Positions 10,798 to 22,716 are shown, counted from the stretch's first letter. The stretch is DNA of 64,000 nucleotides from Schizophyllum amplum (GCA_007026445.1 VDMD01000105.1:16055-80054); one strand, 5' to 3'. The notes: generated from the sequence alone by a model not told the origin. Translations and numbers: made by a program.

Positions 10798-11477
10798 GTG
10801 GGGCGCTCGCGCATCACAGGAGGAGCTGCTCATGCAGAGTCGCACGAGGCGCTGCCCTGCAGTGAACCCTCTCGCCTCGACCTACGGATAACGACAAACA
10901 AACGAAGCCCAGCAACGACGGCACCCAAGCAAACCACCAACACATCCACGTTTCGAACATCCACGTTTTTATATCACACGATCGCTCATTCGTTCCTTTA
11001 CTCCCTCGCTTGGTATTTATTATTACTTATTATCTATTGCATGCTCTGAAGCGATGTGAATCGTGATGCGAGACTCTTTATGAGGTAAATTCAGGCTGTA
11101 TCGACGAGATTTTGGTCTTTTCAAGCGACACGATGCGCTTCTGTTTTTTTTCTTCCTTTGCGTCCCTTCTCTCATTCTCCCGCGGCGCGCCTTTGTAAGA
11201 CTCCTCTTGCCTGCGAGGAGTTGCTTGCTGACTATGGTACGAGATGGAAACCTTGGTGCGCACACTGCCTATGCGGTAGCAAGTCATCGTGCATCTTCAC
11301 GACGTGTAGAGGACAAGCAGCGGACCGCATAGAATTACGCCGGGAGCTTGGCAGCATGAAAATCATACTCTGGCCCACGCGAGGCCAGCCTTCCGAGTCG
11401 CTCAGATCCTCCAGGCCTCAGGCAGTGATCTTCGCTGCATAAGCGCACCACCCGTCGCTACATAAGCGCGCCACCCT
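10798..11477. other. 3' flank of LPMO-like gene, no gene
   Basis: AT-richer sequence (about 10880-11060) that likely holds the 3' UTR and polyadenylation site, then non-coding DNA up to the minisatellite block. Nothing else is supported. Confidence 0.5.
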
Positions 11478-12345
11478 TCACTGCATCAGCGCCGCCCTTC
11501 GCTGCATAAGCGCCGCCCTTCGTAGAGTTTGAGTACTGCGAGCTGCGGTTGAACAAGTTCGGATGACGAACGCGGCGCCAGTGGTGAGGACGGCGTGGTC
11601 GGCGTCGCGTGTCGGCAAGCTCGGCGTGCAGAGACAGACGAGGTGGGCGTGCGAGAGGACGAGCTCAGCTTGAATGACGACGAGGTCGACGTGCGTAGGG
11701 ACGAGGTCGGCGTGCAGATAACGAGGTCGACCTCGCAAATAGATGTTGTTGGCGTATGGACGAGTTCGGCGTGCGTACGAACGAGCTCTGCACGCGGGAG
11801 GACGAAGAGGCCGGCGTGCGGAATGATAACGAGGTTGGCGTGCGGGAGGACGAGGTCGGTGCACGGGTGAACGAGGTCGGCGCGCATGTACATAACGAGG
11901 TCGGCCTGATGGACGACGAGGTCGACGAGCGTGAGGACGAGGTCGGCGTGCGGGAAGACGACGATTTCGGCGCGACGCGTATCGACAAGGTTGACGTGCG
12001 GCACGACGAGCTTGGCGCTCGTGTAGATGACGAGCCCGGCGTGCGGGAGGACGACTAGGACGGCGCTCGTGTAGAGAACGAGCTCGTCGGCGCTCGTGCG
12101 GACGACGAGCTGGGCATGATATAGACGAGGTCGGTGCTCGTGTAGATGATGAGCTCAGCGCTCGGGTGGACGAGGAGGGCAACGGGCGTGTGGTCGGCGC
12201 GCTTGTGGACAAAGAGGGTCGGCGTCGCGGATAATGTTGAGCTCGGCGTCGCGGATAGACGAGCTCGTCGGCGCTCGAAGGACGCCGAGCTCGTCAGCGC
12301 TCGAAGGACGCCGAGCTCAGGGCGGCGGCGTGCAGCCTCTGAAGC
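11478..12345. repeat. Degenerate ~24-bp minisatellite
   Basis: Imperfect tandem copies of a unit near GAGGTCGGCGTGCGGGAGGA. Because the period is close to a multiple of three and lacks stops, all three minus frames stay open and show eight-residue periodicity (ADLVLTLV-, HARRPRRP- and SSRTPTSS-like). The long ORFs here are therefore repeat artefacts rather than a gene. Confidence 0.85.
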
Positions 12346-12460
12346 GGTCGATGTGCAGCCCATTCACTGGTCGATGTGCAGCCCATTCACTGGTCGGTGT
12401 GCAGTCCATTCACTGGTCGGTGTGCAGCCCATTCACTGGTCGGTGTGCAGTCCATTCGGT
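12346..12460. repeat. 23-bp tandem array, 5 copies
   Basis: Five head-to-tail units of 23 bp beginning GGTCGRTGTGCAGYCCATTC, differing at one or two positions. No spacers, so not a CRISPR array. Confidence 0.92.
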
Positions 12461-12529
12461 AGTTGTGTCTGCATCATCATCAGCATAATTGCGACATATA
12501 CGGCAAGCAAGGGACTTACAGATAGGCGG

Positions 12530-12695
12530 CGAGCACGTGCCGACGAAAGCGGCGAGCACGTACCGACGAAAGCGGCGGGCTCGTACTGACGAAAGCGGCG
12601 GGCTCGTACTGACGAAAGCAACGGCCAAAGCGGCGGCGGGCTCGTACTGACGAAAGCGGTGGGCTCGTACTGACGAAAGCAACGGCCAAAGCGAC
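12530..12695. repeat. 23-bp tandem array, 6 copies
   Basis: Units beginning GACGAAAGCGGCGGGCTCGT recur at 12542, 12565, 12588, 12611, 12649 and 12672. One 38-bp interval carries an insertion that also occurs after the last unit. The sequence is unrelated to the adjoining 23-bp array, though the period is the same. Confidence 0.9.
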
Positions 12696-12749
12696 GAAGC
12701 GAGCTATGATCGCCGCGGGTCTCGGGACAGCCCAAAGCCCGTACCGCCC

Positions 12750-13230
12750 GGGCGTCTTGGTGCATGAGCGCCTCCCTCGAGGCACCGTCTTGCTGCACTC
12801 GCTCGACCGCCGTCTCGATGCACTCAAGCATACCGCTGTCCCTCCTCCGCGTCTTGCTCGGCGCCTCACCTCGGCGTCTTGATGCACTCGAGCACCGCGT
12901 CCCGGTGCACTCGAGCACCGCGTCTCTACCTCGAGCACCGTGTCCCTCCTCTCTTTCCCCCTCCCTCCCTCGAGGCGCCGCCGTCCCTCCAACGCCTCCC
13001 GCTCCTCCGCCGCCGTCTTGGTGCACTCGAGGCACCGCCGTCTTGGTGCACTTGGCGTACCGCCGCGTCTCGAGCACATCTCCCTCCTCCCTCCTCCCCC
13101 TTCTCCTCTCCTCTCGCACCCTCCTCCCTCCTCCAGCACCTCCTCCCCCTCCTCCGCGTCGAGCACCTCCTCCCCCTACTCCTCGAGCGCCTGCACAGCG
13201 ACGATGCTGAGGGGAGGCGGATAGTAGAGG
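12750..13230. repeat. Degenerate CTCGAGGCACCG-type repeat
   Basis: Imperfect copies of a unit containing GTCTTGGTGCACTCGAGGCA, passing into pyrimidine-rich simple sequence at about 13080-13200. Long ORFs on both strands are low-complexity shadows. Confidence 0.75.
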
Positions 13231-13469
13231 GGGGCTTGAGGCTGGTGGCTGGTGGATTGGCTGTATGGAGGAGGAGGGAGCTGATGGGGAGGAGGGAGCT
13301 GATGGGGAGGCTGGGCAGAGGGGGGAAGAGGAGGAGGGGGCGAAGAGGAGGGAGGGACGTCAAGAGAGGGGGAGGAGGGCGGCGTCGACAGACCGTGCGC
13401 CTCCCCGTAGGCAAGGTCGTCGCGTTGGCAAGGTCGTCCCGCAAGCCTTGTCGACGAGGGTTGGATGGG

Positions 13470-13570
13470 CCTGGCGTGGGGGAACACGAGCATGCCTGGC
13501 GTGGGGGGACACGAGCACGCCTGGCGTGGGGGGACACGAGCACGCCTGGCGTGGGGGGACACGAGCACGC
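13470..13570. repeat. 25-bp tandem array, 4 copies
   Basis: CTGGCGTGGGGGGACACGAG-containing units start at 13471, 13496, 13521 and 13546 (period exactly 25). The first differs from the others at a few bases. Confidence 0.92.
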
Positions 13571-13829
13571 CGCGTCTCCCTACTCCTCGAGCACCTCTCG
13601 CTCGCGAGCACTGAGAAGAGGCGGACGGGCAGATGCGGAGCGGACGGGCAGGTGCGGAGCGGATGGAGGTGCGGAGCAGCTGAACATGAATAGGCAGGCT
13701 GAATATGAATAGGCAGGCGATGGGGGCGCGCAAAGTCGATATGCAGGCGATGGGCGTGCAAAGTCGATAGGGAGGACAGGCGGTGGACTGGATTCAGAGC
13801 CGCCTGGCGGCTGGGTTCAGTGCCGTTTG

Positions 13830-14115
13830 GCGGGCGGGGTGTACGAGAGGCACGGGCGTTGGCGGGCGGGTTCAGAGCCGCTTGGCGGGCGGGGCGTACG
13901 AAAGGCAAGGACGTTGGACGGAGGGGTAGGATGTTGGCCGGAGGGGTAGGATGTTGCCAGCCGGATGGGTAGGACGTTGCTAGCCGGACGGGTAGGATGT
14001 TGCCAGCCGGACGGGTAGGATGTTGGACGGAGGGGTAGGATGTTGCCAGCCGGACGGGTAGGATGTTGGACGGAGGGGTAGGACGTTGCCAGCCGGAGGG
14101 GTAGGCGGGGTGCAT
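13830..14115. repeat. ~20-23-bp tandem repeat (GGGTAGGATGTTG)
   Basis: About ten copies of two alternating unit types that end in GGGTAGGATGTTG, one beginning GGACGGAG and one GCCAGCCGGAC. Alternation suggests unequal exchange between variant units. Confidence 0.85.
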
Positions 14116-14892
14116 GGATGGCGGAGGCTTGAGGGGGACGGAGGGGCTGGCGTGGGGGGACACGGCGAGGTATTGCGGAGGCTTGAGGTATATGGGTAGC
14201 GGGGGCTGACGGAGGGTGCTTCGGTGTCTGCTCTTCTGCTCTTCTGTTCGTCTAGTCGTCTACTCGTCCCCATAGCTACGCATCATGTGAGCGTCGGACA
14301 GCAAGGAAGGAGCGCGACACGCACCGATGCTTTTCCCGCGTAGCGATGCTTTTCCCCTATACATAGCGGAACCGACGTCTAGCCCCCGAGCGGGTTGCAG
14401 GAGCGTGCACATAGAGGCGTGGAGCCCTATCCGTACGGTCCAGTGCTCCGGCCTCATGAGGGCCACAGTGCAGACAACGGCGGCCGGTGTAGACGTACGC
14501 AACGAGCGCGCTGGCGGGAGATGTGATCCATGACGGCGAGGGATGTGATCCACGACGGCGGGGGACAAGCGGGGGATGTGATTGATGACGGAGGGCGGTC
14601 CGGGTAATGGCGCACGATGTGCAGCGCGTCATCCCGATGGCCGTGCCTCATGTGTCGACGCACGCCGCCTGTGCTTCGCCGCCTCTCCCGTCAACAACCA
14701 GCCGTCTTCTCGCATCGCTACCTTCCCTGTCTTTGTCGACGCGCTTGCCGCCTCTCACGCAACAGCCCCTACACGACCGGCGCTCTACCCTACACGTCTG
14801 CTCCTCCTACACGTCCGATGCTTCCAACACGCCCGCTCCTCCCTACACGTCCACTCCGCCCAGCACGGCTGCTCCTCTCCCTATCACTCGCA

Positions 14893-15020
14893 TGCATCCG
14901 TCGCCATGCATACACTCCCTTCATTCACTCCCGCGCTTCCTCCATCCACTCCCGCGCTTCCTGCATCTACTCCCACTCTCCCTTACTCGCCGCGTCAGAT
15001 TGTAACGTTTTCCCTTCTTG
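14893..15020 (+). repeat. Left arm of inverted repeat
   Basis: Segment GCATCCGTCGCCATGCATAC... to TTTTCCCTTCTT. It matches the reverse complement of 16085-16171 at roughly 85% apart from about 40 bp of extra internally repeated sequence (CACTCCCGCGCTTCC-type). The longest exact shared core is CACTCTCCCTTACTCGCCGC. Confidence 0.8.
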
Positions 15021-16084
15021 CAGCCCCCCTGAAGCAGCTCGCCGTCGCCTTCCCTCGCCATCCTCTTCCCCCGCCCTCGCCCCCGCCCTCGCCCCCCCTC
15101 CATCGTCGTCCCCCCTCCGTCCTCGCCCAGTCTGCCCTTTCACCCTCTGTCGCCCCCGCCTTCGAGCCCTCGTCCCCGCCTTCGAGCCCTCGCCCCTCCA
15201 TTGTCGTGCCCGCCTTCGAGCCCTCGAGCCCCCTGCTCGTCGTGCCCGCCTTCGAGCCCTCGCCCCCGCCTTCGAGCCCCCTCCCTCTTCTCCTAGTCTG
15301 CCCTTTTACCCTCTTCTCGCCCCCCTCCGTCCTCGCCCTCGCCCCCCTGCTCGTCGCCCCCGCCTTCGAGCCGCACTGCTCGTCGTCCTCGCCCCGCCTT
15401 CGAGCCCTCGCCCCCTGCTCGTCGCCCCCGCGTTCGAGCCCCTAGGTAGAGGAAGAGGGGGTGGGGGTGGAGAGGAGGAAGAGGAAGAGGAAGCGAGCCC
15501 CTAGGTAGAGGAAGCGAGCCCCAAGGAGGAAGAGGGGGTGGGGGTGGGGGTGGAGAGGAGGAAGAGGAAGAAGGGGGTGGGGGGGGGGGGGGGGGGGGCG
15601 AGGCGCAGATGCGGCTCGAGTGGAGCGAGGCGCGGGAGGGGCTCGAATGAAGCGAGGAGCGGGGCTCGAATGAAGCGAGGAGCAGGTGCGGCTCGAATGA
15701 AGTGGGGAGCGGGGCTCGAATGAAGTGGGGAGCGGGAGGGAAGAAGGGAGCGATGCGATGAGAGTCGAGAGCGTATGCGATGAGGGGAAGAAGGGGAGGA
15801 AAAAGGCTCGAGGGCAACTGCAGTGGGAGGGCGAGGGGATGGCGGAGGACGAGGGGATGGCGGATGACGAGTGTGGAGGAAGGAGGGCGAGGGGATGACG
15901 AGGGGATGGCGGATGTCGAGGGGGGGCGACTGCAGTGGGAGGGCGAGGGGCATGGTGGTGGGCGAGGGGCATGGTGGTGGGCGAGGAAGACGGTGGTGGG
16001 CGAGGAGCACGGTGGTGGGCGATGATCGATGAGCACTGTGGTGGGCGAGGAGCACGGTGGCCAGAGATGGCCACTGGGAGGCGA
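15021..16084. repeat. Low-complexity interior of inverted repeat, with G20 run
   Basis: The left half is C-rich on the plus strand with recurring GCCTTCGAGCCCTCG. The right half is GA-rich with GGGGCTCGAATGAAGCGAGG-like units, then GGGCGAGGGGCATGGTGGT-like units. A run of 20 consecutive G spans 15579-15598. Long ORFs on both strands (for example 14582-15445 plus, 15501-16361 minus) have only repeat-derived composition and are not called as genes. Confidence 0.8.
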
Positions 16085-16171
16085 AAAGAAGGGAAAAGGT
16101 TACAGCCCGACGCGGCGAGTAAGGGAGAGTGGCAGTGGATGGAGAGAGCGTGTATGCGTGGCGACGGATGC
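16085..16171 (-). repeat. Right arm of inverted repeat
   Basis: Reverse complement of the left arm at 14893-15020, minus the internal duplication found there. No target-site duplication was recognisable at the outer ends, and no transposase is encoded between the arms. Confidence 0.8.
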
Positions 16172-19100
16172 CCATTTTAAATGTGTGTAGCACAGTAAGT
16201 ACAATAGGATTTTCGGCTGAATCCGAGGAAGCGCTCGCTGCGCATATCTCGGCGCCTGCTCGATCAACGCAGCGACCCGCTTCGGTCTCGGTCTGGGGCT
16301 CCGAGTTGGACAACGATGGCCTGCGTTGGCGCGCGACCATCGGTCCAACTCTCCTCCCCATCCCTCAACCTCCGCGGGTCTGCAGCTAGACCGACTGGAT
16401 CACCGATCTATGCTGGCTCACGCGCGATCGTCGATCATCATTTTGATATAAGTACACGTGCTTTAGTATGCAATACAACAAACTACCTGATACCATATGC
16501 CTGATGCCGTTTGGCCTTGTTCTGTGGGCTGAGTGGTTGCAGTCAGCATCACGTGACAATTCCCACGCCTCGTGGGCTGGCCGCGCGAGCGCCTGTTATG
16601 AACGTGTAGTGCACAAACTGCGTTGCTAAATCCCCGACTCTCCGAAGGAAGGAGGGTTTGTCTGGCAAGAAACGGTCAGGCACTCTGTACAAGCGACCGC
16701 AATTAACCCTTTCCTGGTACTTAATCGCCTCTCGGCCGAGCGTCCGACACTTCCTTTGGTTATGTTTGCCATCATCTCCCTTTCCAGGAGACCCCGTCCC
16801 CGCCTCCCCTTTCGTCCTCTACCTAGCAGATCGAGCTATATCACAAGTATAGGCACCCAGACGCGCGCTGAAGTGCGCGGAATCCGTAGCGTTACGGTGG
16901 ATTCGGGCGGTCACGACTTGTTACGGGCCTCGTGACCTGCTCGTGACATATCAACATTTCCAGGAAAGTTAAACTGCTATTAAACTGCCGGGAGCCTTCG
17001 AGTCTGATGCGCGTCCAGCTTGCTCTGCTGCCTGAGTCCTGCCCGACGCATCGAACCATGAAGGCGACGGCCGATAAGGCATATCAGTGTTGACCTAGGT
17101 TTTGCTTGGTTATGAATCACGTCTACCCTTGCGCTTGTCTTGATTTCAGCTGAGTATAGCAAGGAATTTAGTTGACTGCGTTAAGCAATGGGGGCCCAGC
17201 ACTGCACAGGTAGGTAGAGGATTCATGCGTATCGTATAACAGTCTTGGGAGTTAGACGTGGGCGATATGAATAAGGATGACTGAGAGCGCGGTGTGCGGC
17301 GCAATGAAGCAGCACGCTTGTAGCCTAAGTACGGTGTACCTCAGTCATTGTGAGGATGTTAGGGACATATACTTACATGTTTATAAACTCATCGTGGGCA
17401 CCATGCGTACTCTGCAAAATTGCCCGCGCTACCGATGGTATCTCGATCCTCCATGGGAGACGAGAGTACGCGCAACGCTCGCCCATTGAGGATCAATCGA
17501 TCACCGCCTAGTTACGCGCATAGAATATCGACATGAAGCAAGTGCAGTGTGCGTGGGACAACAATTCAAAACTGTAAAGAGAGTCGGGGAACTGGCGCCC
17601 CGCGCCGCTACCGATACAGTAAAGCCATAAAAGAGCGTGGAGAGTGCGAGCCCTTAAGCTGAATCGTGACTGGAACAGCGCGTCAGACATGGGGGCGGTA
17701 GGCGGCACGCTATATATACCCCAAGCCGCAACCCAAGATGTACAGAAGAATGCTCTAACGGTCAAGCCCTTCTGTACCTGTTACGTCGCTTTGATGAATG
17801 CCTGCGACGGTCACGGTTTCGACTCTCGCGGCTGGCGCTTTTTGCGCTCTAATTTTTGCTTTGCCTCGCACCTACGACTGTGATGCCTTACCTGAGCATG
17901 TACAGACATTAATCAGTACCTAGGGCAAGGAAATGCGGATGGCGGCGCCGTTGGCGCATTGAGGGTCCCTCGGCGTCGCGCGCGAGGCCCTTCGGGATTT
18001 GCCGAAAAGCACAAGCCTGCGTCGTCGAAACAGAAATTGGCGCGCCGTTCTTGATTGGAATATTTCTGAACGTCTCTGGTGTTCTATAGAACATGCCACA
18101 TTGGCAGAATTCTTCACGGTACTCGTCTTTTTGCTCAGGGTGGCCTTTGTCATGACCCGAGGCCCAAATTGCAGGTAAAATGGCTATACATTCGACATTA
18201 GTGCTCTTCTTTGCATATCAGACGACCATTAGTATGTATTTATAACGCTAGCATCGATTGGGAACGTTCCATAGGAGAGGAATATTACACTTCGTTGGAA
18301 AACGCCGGACTTCGCCATTGTCAGCCTTATGAGGCGTGGGAAGCATCACGTGATGCTGACGCTGACGCTGTAGGAGCAATAGCGCTCAGTGTGCAGACGA
18401 CGAAGACCCAGCGGATGCGGACGCCCTCATCATCTCCGCACTCCGAGACCCCGCTGTCCGCACACGTCAAGCCTTCGCCATCCGCATACATCGAGCCTCC
18501 GTCCATCTCAAACCTCTACCCACTTCAAGCCGCCGCTACACGCGCACCTCCGGCCAGCATCGTCATCATCCTCCGCCCCCACCCGCCCCGCGCGCTCCCC
18601 TCTACCATCCCTCTATACCTACATCTCCACCCTCGTCGCTGCCTGCCAGCCCCTTCTACCCGCCAATCAACGCCGGCCATCTGCCCCGCTACCCATCTAC
18701 CTCCCCCTCCGTTTATCCATCTACCTCAAGCCCCCGGTCCTCCACAAGGTATTCGTCCTCCTCGAGACAATCCTCGTCGGCGTCGAGCTAGGGACCATCG
18801 ATATCGGTCTCGGACTCGAGGAATTAGGATCTGCACCGGGGGCATTGACTGCGATATGCCCCGCGATATTTACGACGATGTGCCCCGGGGGCATTGACGA
18901 CGGAAGGCGCGAGGACATACTCAAGGCTCATATCATTTTCCTCAGGCTCAATGTTTTGGCTGTCTACACGAGAACTACGGCGACGGTAGCAGTCGCCTGG
19001 GGTTCGCGGTGAGAAGCTGATATATTAGTCTAATGATGTAGTGTACCTGGGGTTCGCGGTGAGAAGCTAAAGAGCTTTCACCGCGCGCCCCGAACTAGTA

Positions 19101-19194
19101 ATCGACGTTGCTTATGTAAGTAACCGAAAGTGGACGGTCCATTGTACTCGGCGTCAATATATCCAACACAATGTCGTCCTCGGGCGTGGCGTCG
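16172..19194. other. No supported gene
   Basis: Mixed-composition DNA without recognisable protein. A Pro/Ser-rich plus ORF (18211-18897) has no family features. A 23-bp sequence ending GGTTCGCGGTGAGAAGCT occurs twice, ending near 19014 and 19069. Nothing else stands out. Confidence 0.5.
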
Positions 19195-19720
19195 TCATCG
19201 TGGCTGAGCAGGCCCACCTTCGTCATCGTGCTCGGGCGTAGCGTCGGCATCGTGGTCTGAGCTCGCCGCAGTCCTCAAGTTCATCAAAATCGTCTTCGTC
19301 GCCAAGCTCGAGGACGTCCTTCCCGCACTCGAAGGCGTCTTCCGTGCGCTTAAAGCCGTTTTCCCTGCACGTGAACCGGGCGTCCTTCCCGTACTCAAAG
19401 GCGTCTTCTCTGCACTCGACGACATTGTCGAGCTGGAGAACACCGTCGTCGAGCTGGAGAACACCGTCGTCGAGCTGGAGGAGACCCGTCGAGCTGGAGG
19501 ACAGGTCATGGGGCTCGTGCACATCTGGATCGTCCTCGAATTCAGACCCGCTGTCGCAGGGCAAGAGGACATCGTTGTCATCGGTGGGCTTATTGTCGCC
19601 GCCCGCTGGCTCGAAATTGGCATCGTCGTTAGTCCTGTTGGTTTTGATATTGTGCTTCAAGCTCGTCGTACTAGCGCCCGAGGTCACCGTCGGGAGCCGA
19701 GCCTCACGCTGTCGTCTCAT
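19195..19720 (-). CDS. Acidic repeat-containing ORF, doubtful
   Basis: Minus frame of about 165 residues with ATG at 19720. It contains a triplicated LQLDDGV heptapeptide and a more degenerate repeat (EDAFEYGKDARFTCRENGF / EDAFECGKDVLELGDED), and is strongly acidic. The same DNA resembles the GTCGTCGAGCTGGAG-type minisatellites elsewhere in the window, so it may be a short minisatellite with an incidental open frame. Family not recognised. Confidence 0.25.
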
Positions 19721-20299
19721 GTTCACAGAGCGTTGTGCGAGCTCGAGTAATGGTCCTGGGTAATGGATGCTTTTTGAAAATCCCTCGTACTAACGGCTAG
19801 CAATATTCCTCGTGTGCTCGAGCGCGCGGCTGATGCTCAATCGATTGCCTTCTTACTCTGATGATCCTGCTCGAACATCGTGGCCATTGTCAGTTGCGTG
19901 AATATGACCTTTTACAGTGTGTTAGCCTGGTATAAACTCAATCTTCTTGAGTGTAAGCCCAGGTTGAGCCCAGGGCCCATGAGACGCACGGAAATGGGTC
20001 GGCGGCGTGGAGTCGCTCGGAAGGGAAACACGCAGACACTGAGATTCCTCGAGCAGTTCATACTTCAGTGCTGCTCCTGACGAAATGAAGCGTCAGGCGC
20101 TGCTGGCCCCGCTCGCGGCTGGCCATGCCCTTGTAAGTGCCACGGTCCTCTTGCGCCGATTGATCTCCAGTTCTCTGCGTTCATTGCAAAATACAATCAA
20201 ACTGAGTGCAAATACTGCCCCAGATCAGAATATTGATTATTTTCTTACATCCGCCCGTCCTTGACTAGCTTCGCTTGCTTCTTTCCTCGTCACCTGGCT

Positions 20300-21629
20300 T
20301 CACAGATCTGTTGTTGGCTCCCTGACATTTGGCCTGAACCTCAGCCGCGCTAAGAGCACCGTCCTCGGGGGATCACCGCTTTTGGATACCCTGCTCGTCG
20401 CCAGGCTTTCCAGCGGAGGATCGTTGTAGCTCGGGCCGGGTAGTACATCAGGCGCGGCATCACATGTAAATGTTCCCCATGCCTGCCCTGGTTGCGGTAC
20501 CGCAGAGACATTGAAATGTGCGTGCCCGTCCGGATGGGCGCGACTGACGAAAAGAGCATAGTCTGCTGCATTGACCGTACCTACGACTGATAGGCAATAA
20601 TCAGTAGTGTTCTGCATCTCCAGTACAACGGTATGTAGTCACGTACCGAAAAGCAAATCCTCCCTACCAATGTGGTGATCTTGCCCATAGGCACGCAAAA
20701 CATGGTGCACATTGGAGATAAACCACCGCTTTGCTGCATCCGCCGAGACCAGATATCGGTACGTCGCTGCCTCTGTGCATAGGTACGCCGCTTTGTGCCC
20801 TGACCGAAGTGGGTAGGAATAGCGCCGCGAAACATCTTGCCTGTCATTCGCTTCAGCGTCCTGGGCACATTCTTGGCTCGCCCTTTGAAGTTGACATCAT
20901 GTGACCTCCGCAACCACTTGGGCATGACCAGCGAAAAGAAGAAAATAAAGGCACTCACGAGCTCGCCCCCCCTCCGCGCCCCCTATATGTCAAGAAACCA
21001 ACAATGGCATCCAGCTTCCGTTGAGCAAGCCCGCGCTTTTCGACCTGCTTCATACACAGACGGTACATGCCGTACCCAGTCACAGGAGGGAGCCCCCGTA
21101 CCATGGCATCACTCGCGTGGTGTGGCGTGAATGCGTTGAACAGGGTGACAAATCGCCCCGCAGGTCTCGACAGATAACCCACTGCGCCGACTTCCACCAG
21201 CGTCGGTGTCCACAACGGAAGTTTCACTGGAAAAAAGTGTCAATCATAGCGAAATGTGAGCGGAGAAGGATGTCACTTACACGACGGATGATACTCGTGG
21301 TTGAGCAACAACCGATAGCGCCGCTCATTTTTGATCTCCGCCAAAATGTCCATAGCCGGCGGTGACGACTCGCGACCCACATATTCCGTCGCACCTCCGC
21401 CAGCGCTCTCTTGTCCCTGCGGGCAACCCGCGGTCATCCCCGCCAGCATCGGCCCTATGACACTGTCTGACATCCCGATCTCGCCCTCCCCTCTAATATT
21501 TTCATCTTGTACCGCGGACAAGCTTGACGCTAGGCTGCTTGACGTGTAAGGGACATCAGGAAAAGCCCTCTGACTATTTCGTTCTCGCCAGAAATACGGT
21601 GAGCGGCGTAGATATGGGGGAGGCGACAT
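20300..21629 (-). CDS. Conserved agaricomycete protein of unknown function
   Basis: Four exons (21629-21281, 21226-20959, 20882-20647, 20580-20300) give 377 residues, all phases consistent. The blocks IKNERRYRLLLNHEYHPSL, KLPLWTPTLVEVGAVGYLS, FVTLFNAFTP, VSRRYSYPLRSGHKAAYLCT, TYRYLVSADAAKRWF and NAADYALFVSRAHPDGHAHF match a large family I remember from mushroom-forming fungi, usually annotated hypothetical. Function unknown; no signal peptide or membrane segment. I start at the first ATG in frame (21629); upstream the frame stays open to 21794 through short GTCGCCGTAGTG-like repeats that may be 5' UTR. It lies tail-to-head downstream of the kinase gene on the same strand. Confidence 0.85.
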
Positions 21630-22716
21630 AGCCAGCGTAGTCCCCGTAGTGCGGGATAGTAATTGGTGGGGTCGCCGTAGTGTGTGATAGCGGTCTTCGA
21701 AGTCGCCGTAGACAGCATAGTGACCTATAGTGTCCGCTTGAGCTACAGTGGGCCATGTATTCGAAGTCTCACCTACGGTGAATCTTGTAGCCACAGCTGC
21801 AACTACAACCCCAGGTAGAGTTATCCGTAGTCAGCACATTGACCAAGATAGCTTGCCATAGAGAGTATTGAATCAAGCCAATAAAACCGGGTATGGCATA
21901 CGTGAGTGATGCTTCAATATGTATATTCTGTGCGCTACTCTGCGCTACTGTCAGACTACGGTTACGGTATCCAAAGGCTTGTACATCATCGTGATCGGCT
22001 CACGCCTATGTCTGTAGCTTGCACGTTCATATGGGATGACGAAGAAGTGGCGTGCGCAAAGTCTGATCAACGAAGTCGAGCAATGAGGGGAGGAAGGGAG
22101 GAGGAAGGGGGATCGGCGTTGAGTTCGAAGCGGTGTTGCAAAGCAGCCTCCGATGCTGGCAAACATATATTTCAGATAAATTACTGAACATTCGATGCAT
22201 GGCCACATACCCTCTGCCGCCGTTCTCGATCCCGGTTGACAGGCTTTGTCCGCGCTACGAAACGCCTCAAGGACTTAAGTTGGGCTGCAAACACAACGGA
22301 GATGAGGGGGTATTGTGACAGCGGAGAACCAGATGAGGGCATAACGTGTGGCGCTGGTTTCCAGATGACAAGAAGAAAAGTGAGTCGGAGGATGCCGATG
22401 AAGCTGCCAGTGAGCGAATGTGCGCCAAGTTGGCGTGAAGGAGACAAGCCGGCCCTCAAGTACTTTCACGTGACTGGTCGCGCTTTTACGCGGCCGATCT
22501 CGGAACTCCACTTGTCCTGTTCCATCATGTCCTCGGTCCTCTCTTGGTCCTCTCTCTGCTGCCCGCCGTCCCTCCCTGCTCCGTGTCTTTCGGCCGCTGC
22601 AGCCTGCGCATGCGACTGATGTCCGCCAAAAGCGACACTCGCTGGCGATGCTGACCGTGTCCCATTGCAACAGGGTACTCTTGCGTCGCCCCCTGCTTTC
22701 CGAGCGACCACGTACA
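21630..22716. other. Intergenic, no supported gene
   Basis: Contains the probable 5' region of the minus-strand gene ending at 20300, including short CCGTAGTG-type repeats at about 21640-21720. An E-box-like TTTCACGTGAC lies near 22465. No coding sequence is supported. Confidence 0.45.

Noticed and set aside
12346..12695. CRISPR-like regular repeats
   Set aside because: Head-to-tail minisatellites without unique spacers, in a eukaryotic genome.
12433..13166. Minus ORFs of 216 and 228 codons
   Set aside because: Span three different tandem arrays in two overlapping frames; pure repeat translation.
14582..15504. Long plus-strand ORFs of 287 and 295 codons
   Set aside because: Overlapping frames both open because of C-rich low-complexity repeats; proteins are Pro/Ser/Arg/His only, without a domain or splice support.
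14893..16171. Autonomous DNA transposon or LTR element
   Set aside because: Inverted arms exist, but no transposase, reverse transcriptase or integrase motif occurs in or near them, and no target-site duplication is seen.
15501..16361. 286-codon minus ORF
   Set aside because: Lies in GA-rich repeats and the right inverted-repeat arm; all three minus frames are open there.
11478..16400. Telomere or subtelomere signature
   Set aside because: Minisatellite-rich, but no TTAGGG/CCCTAA array was seen in the window, and single-copy genes lie on both sides.
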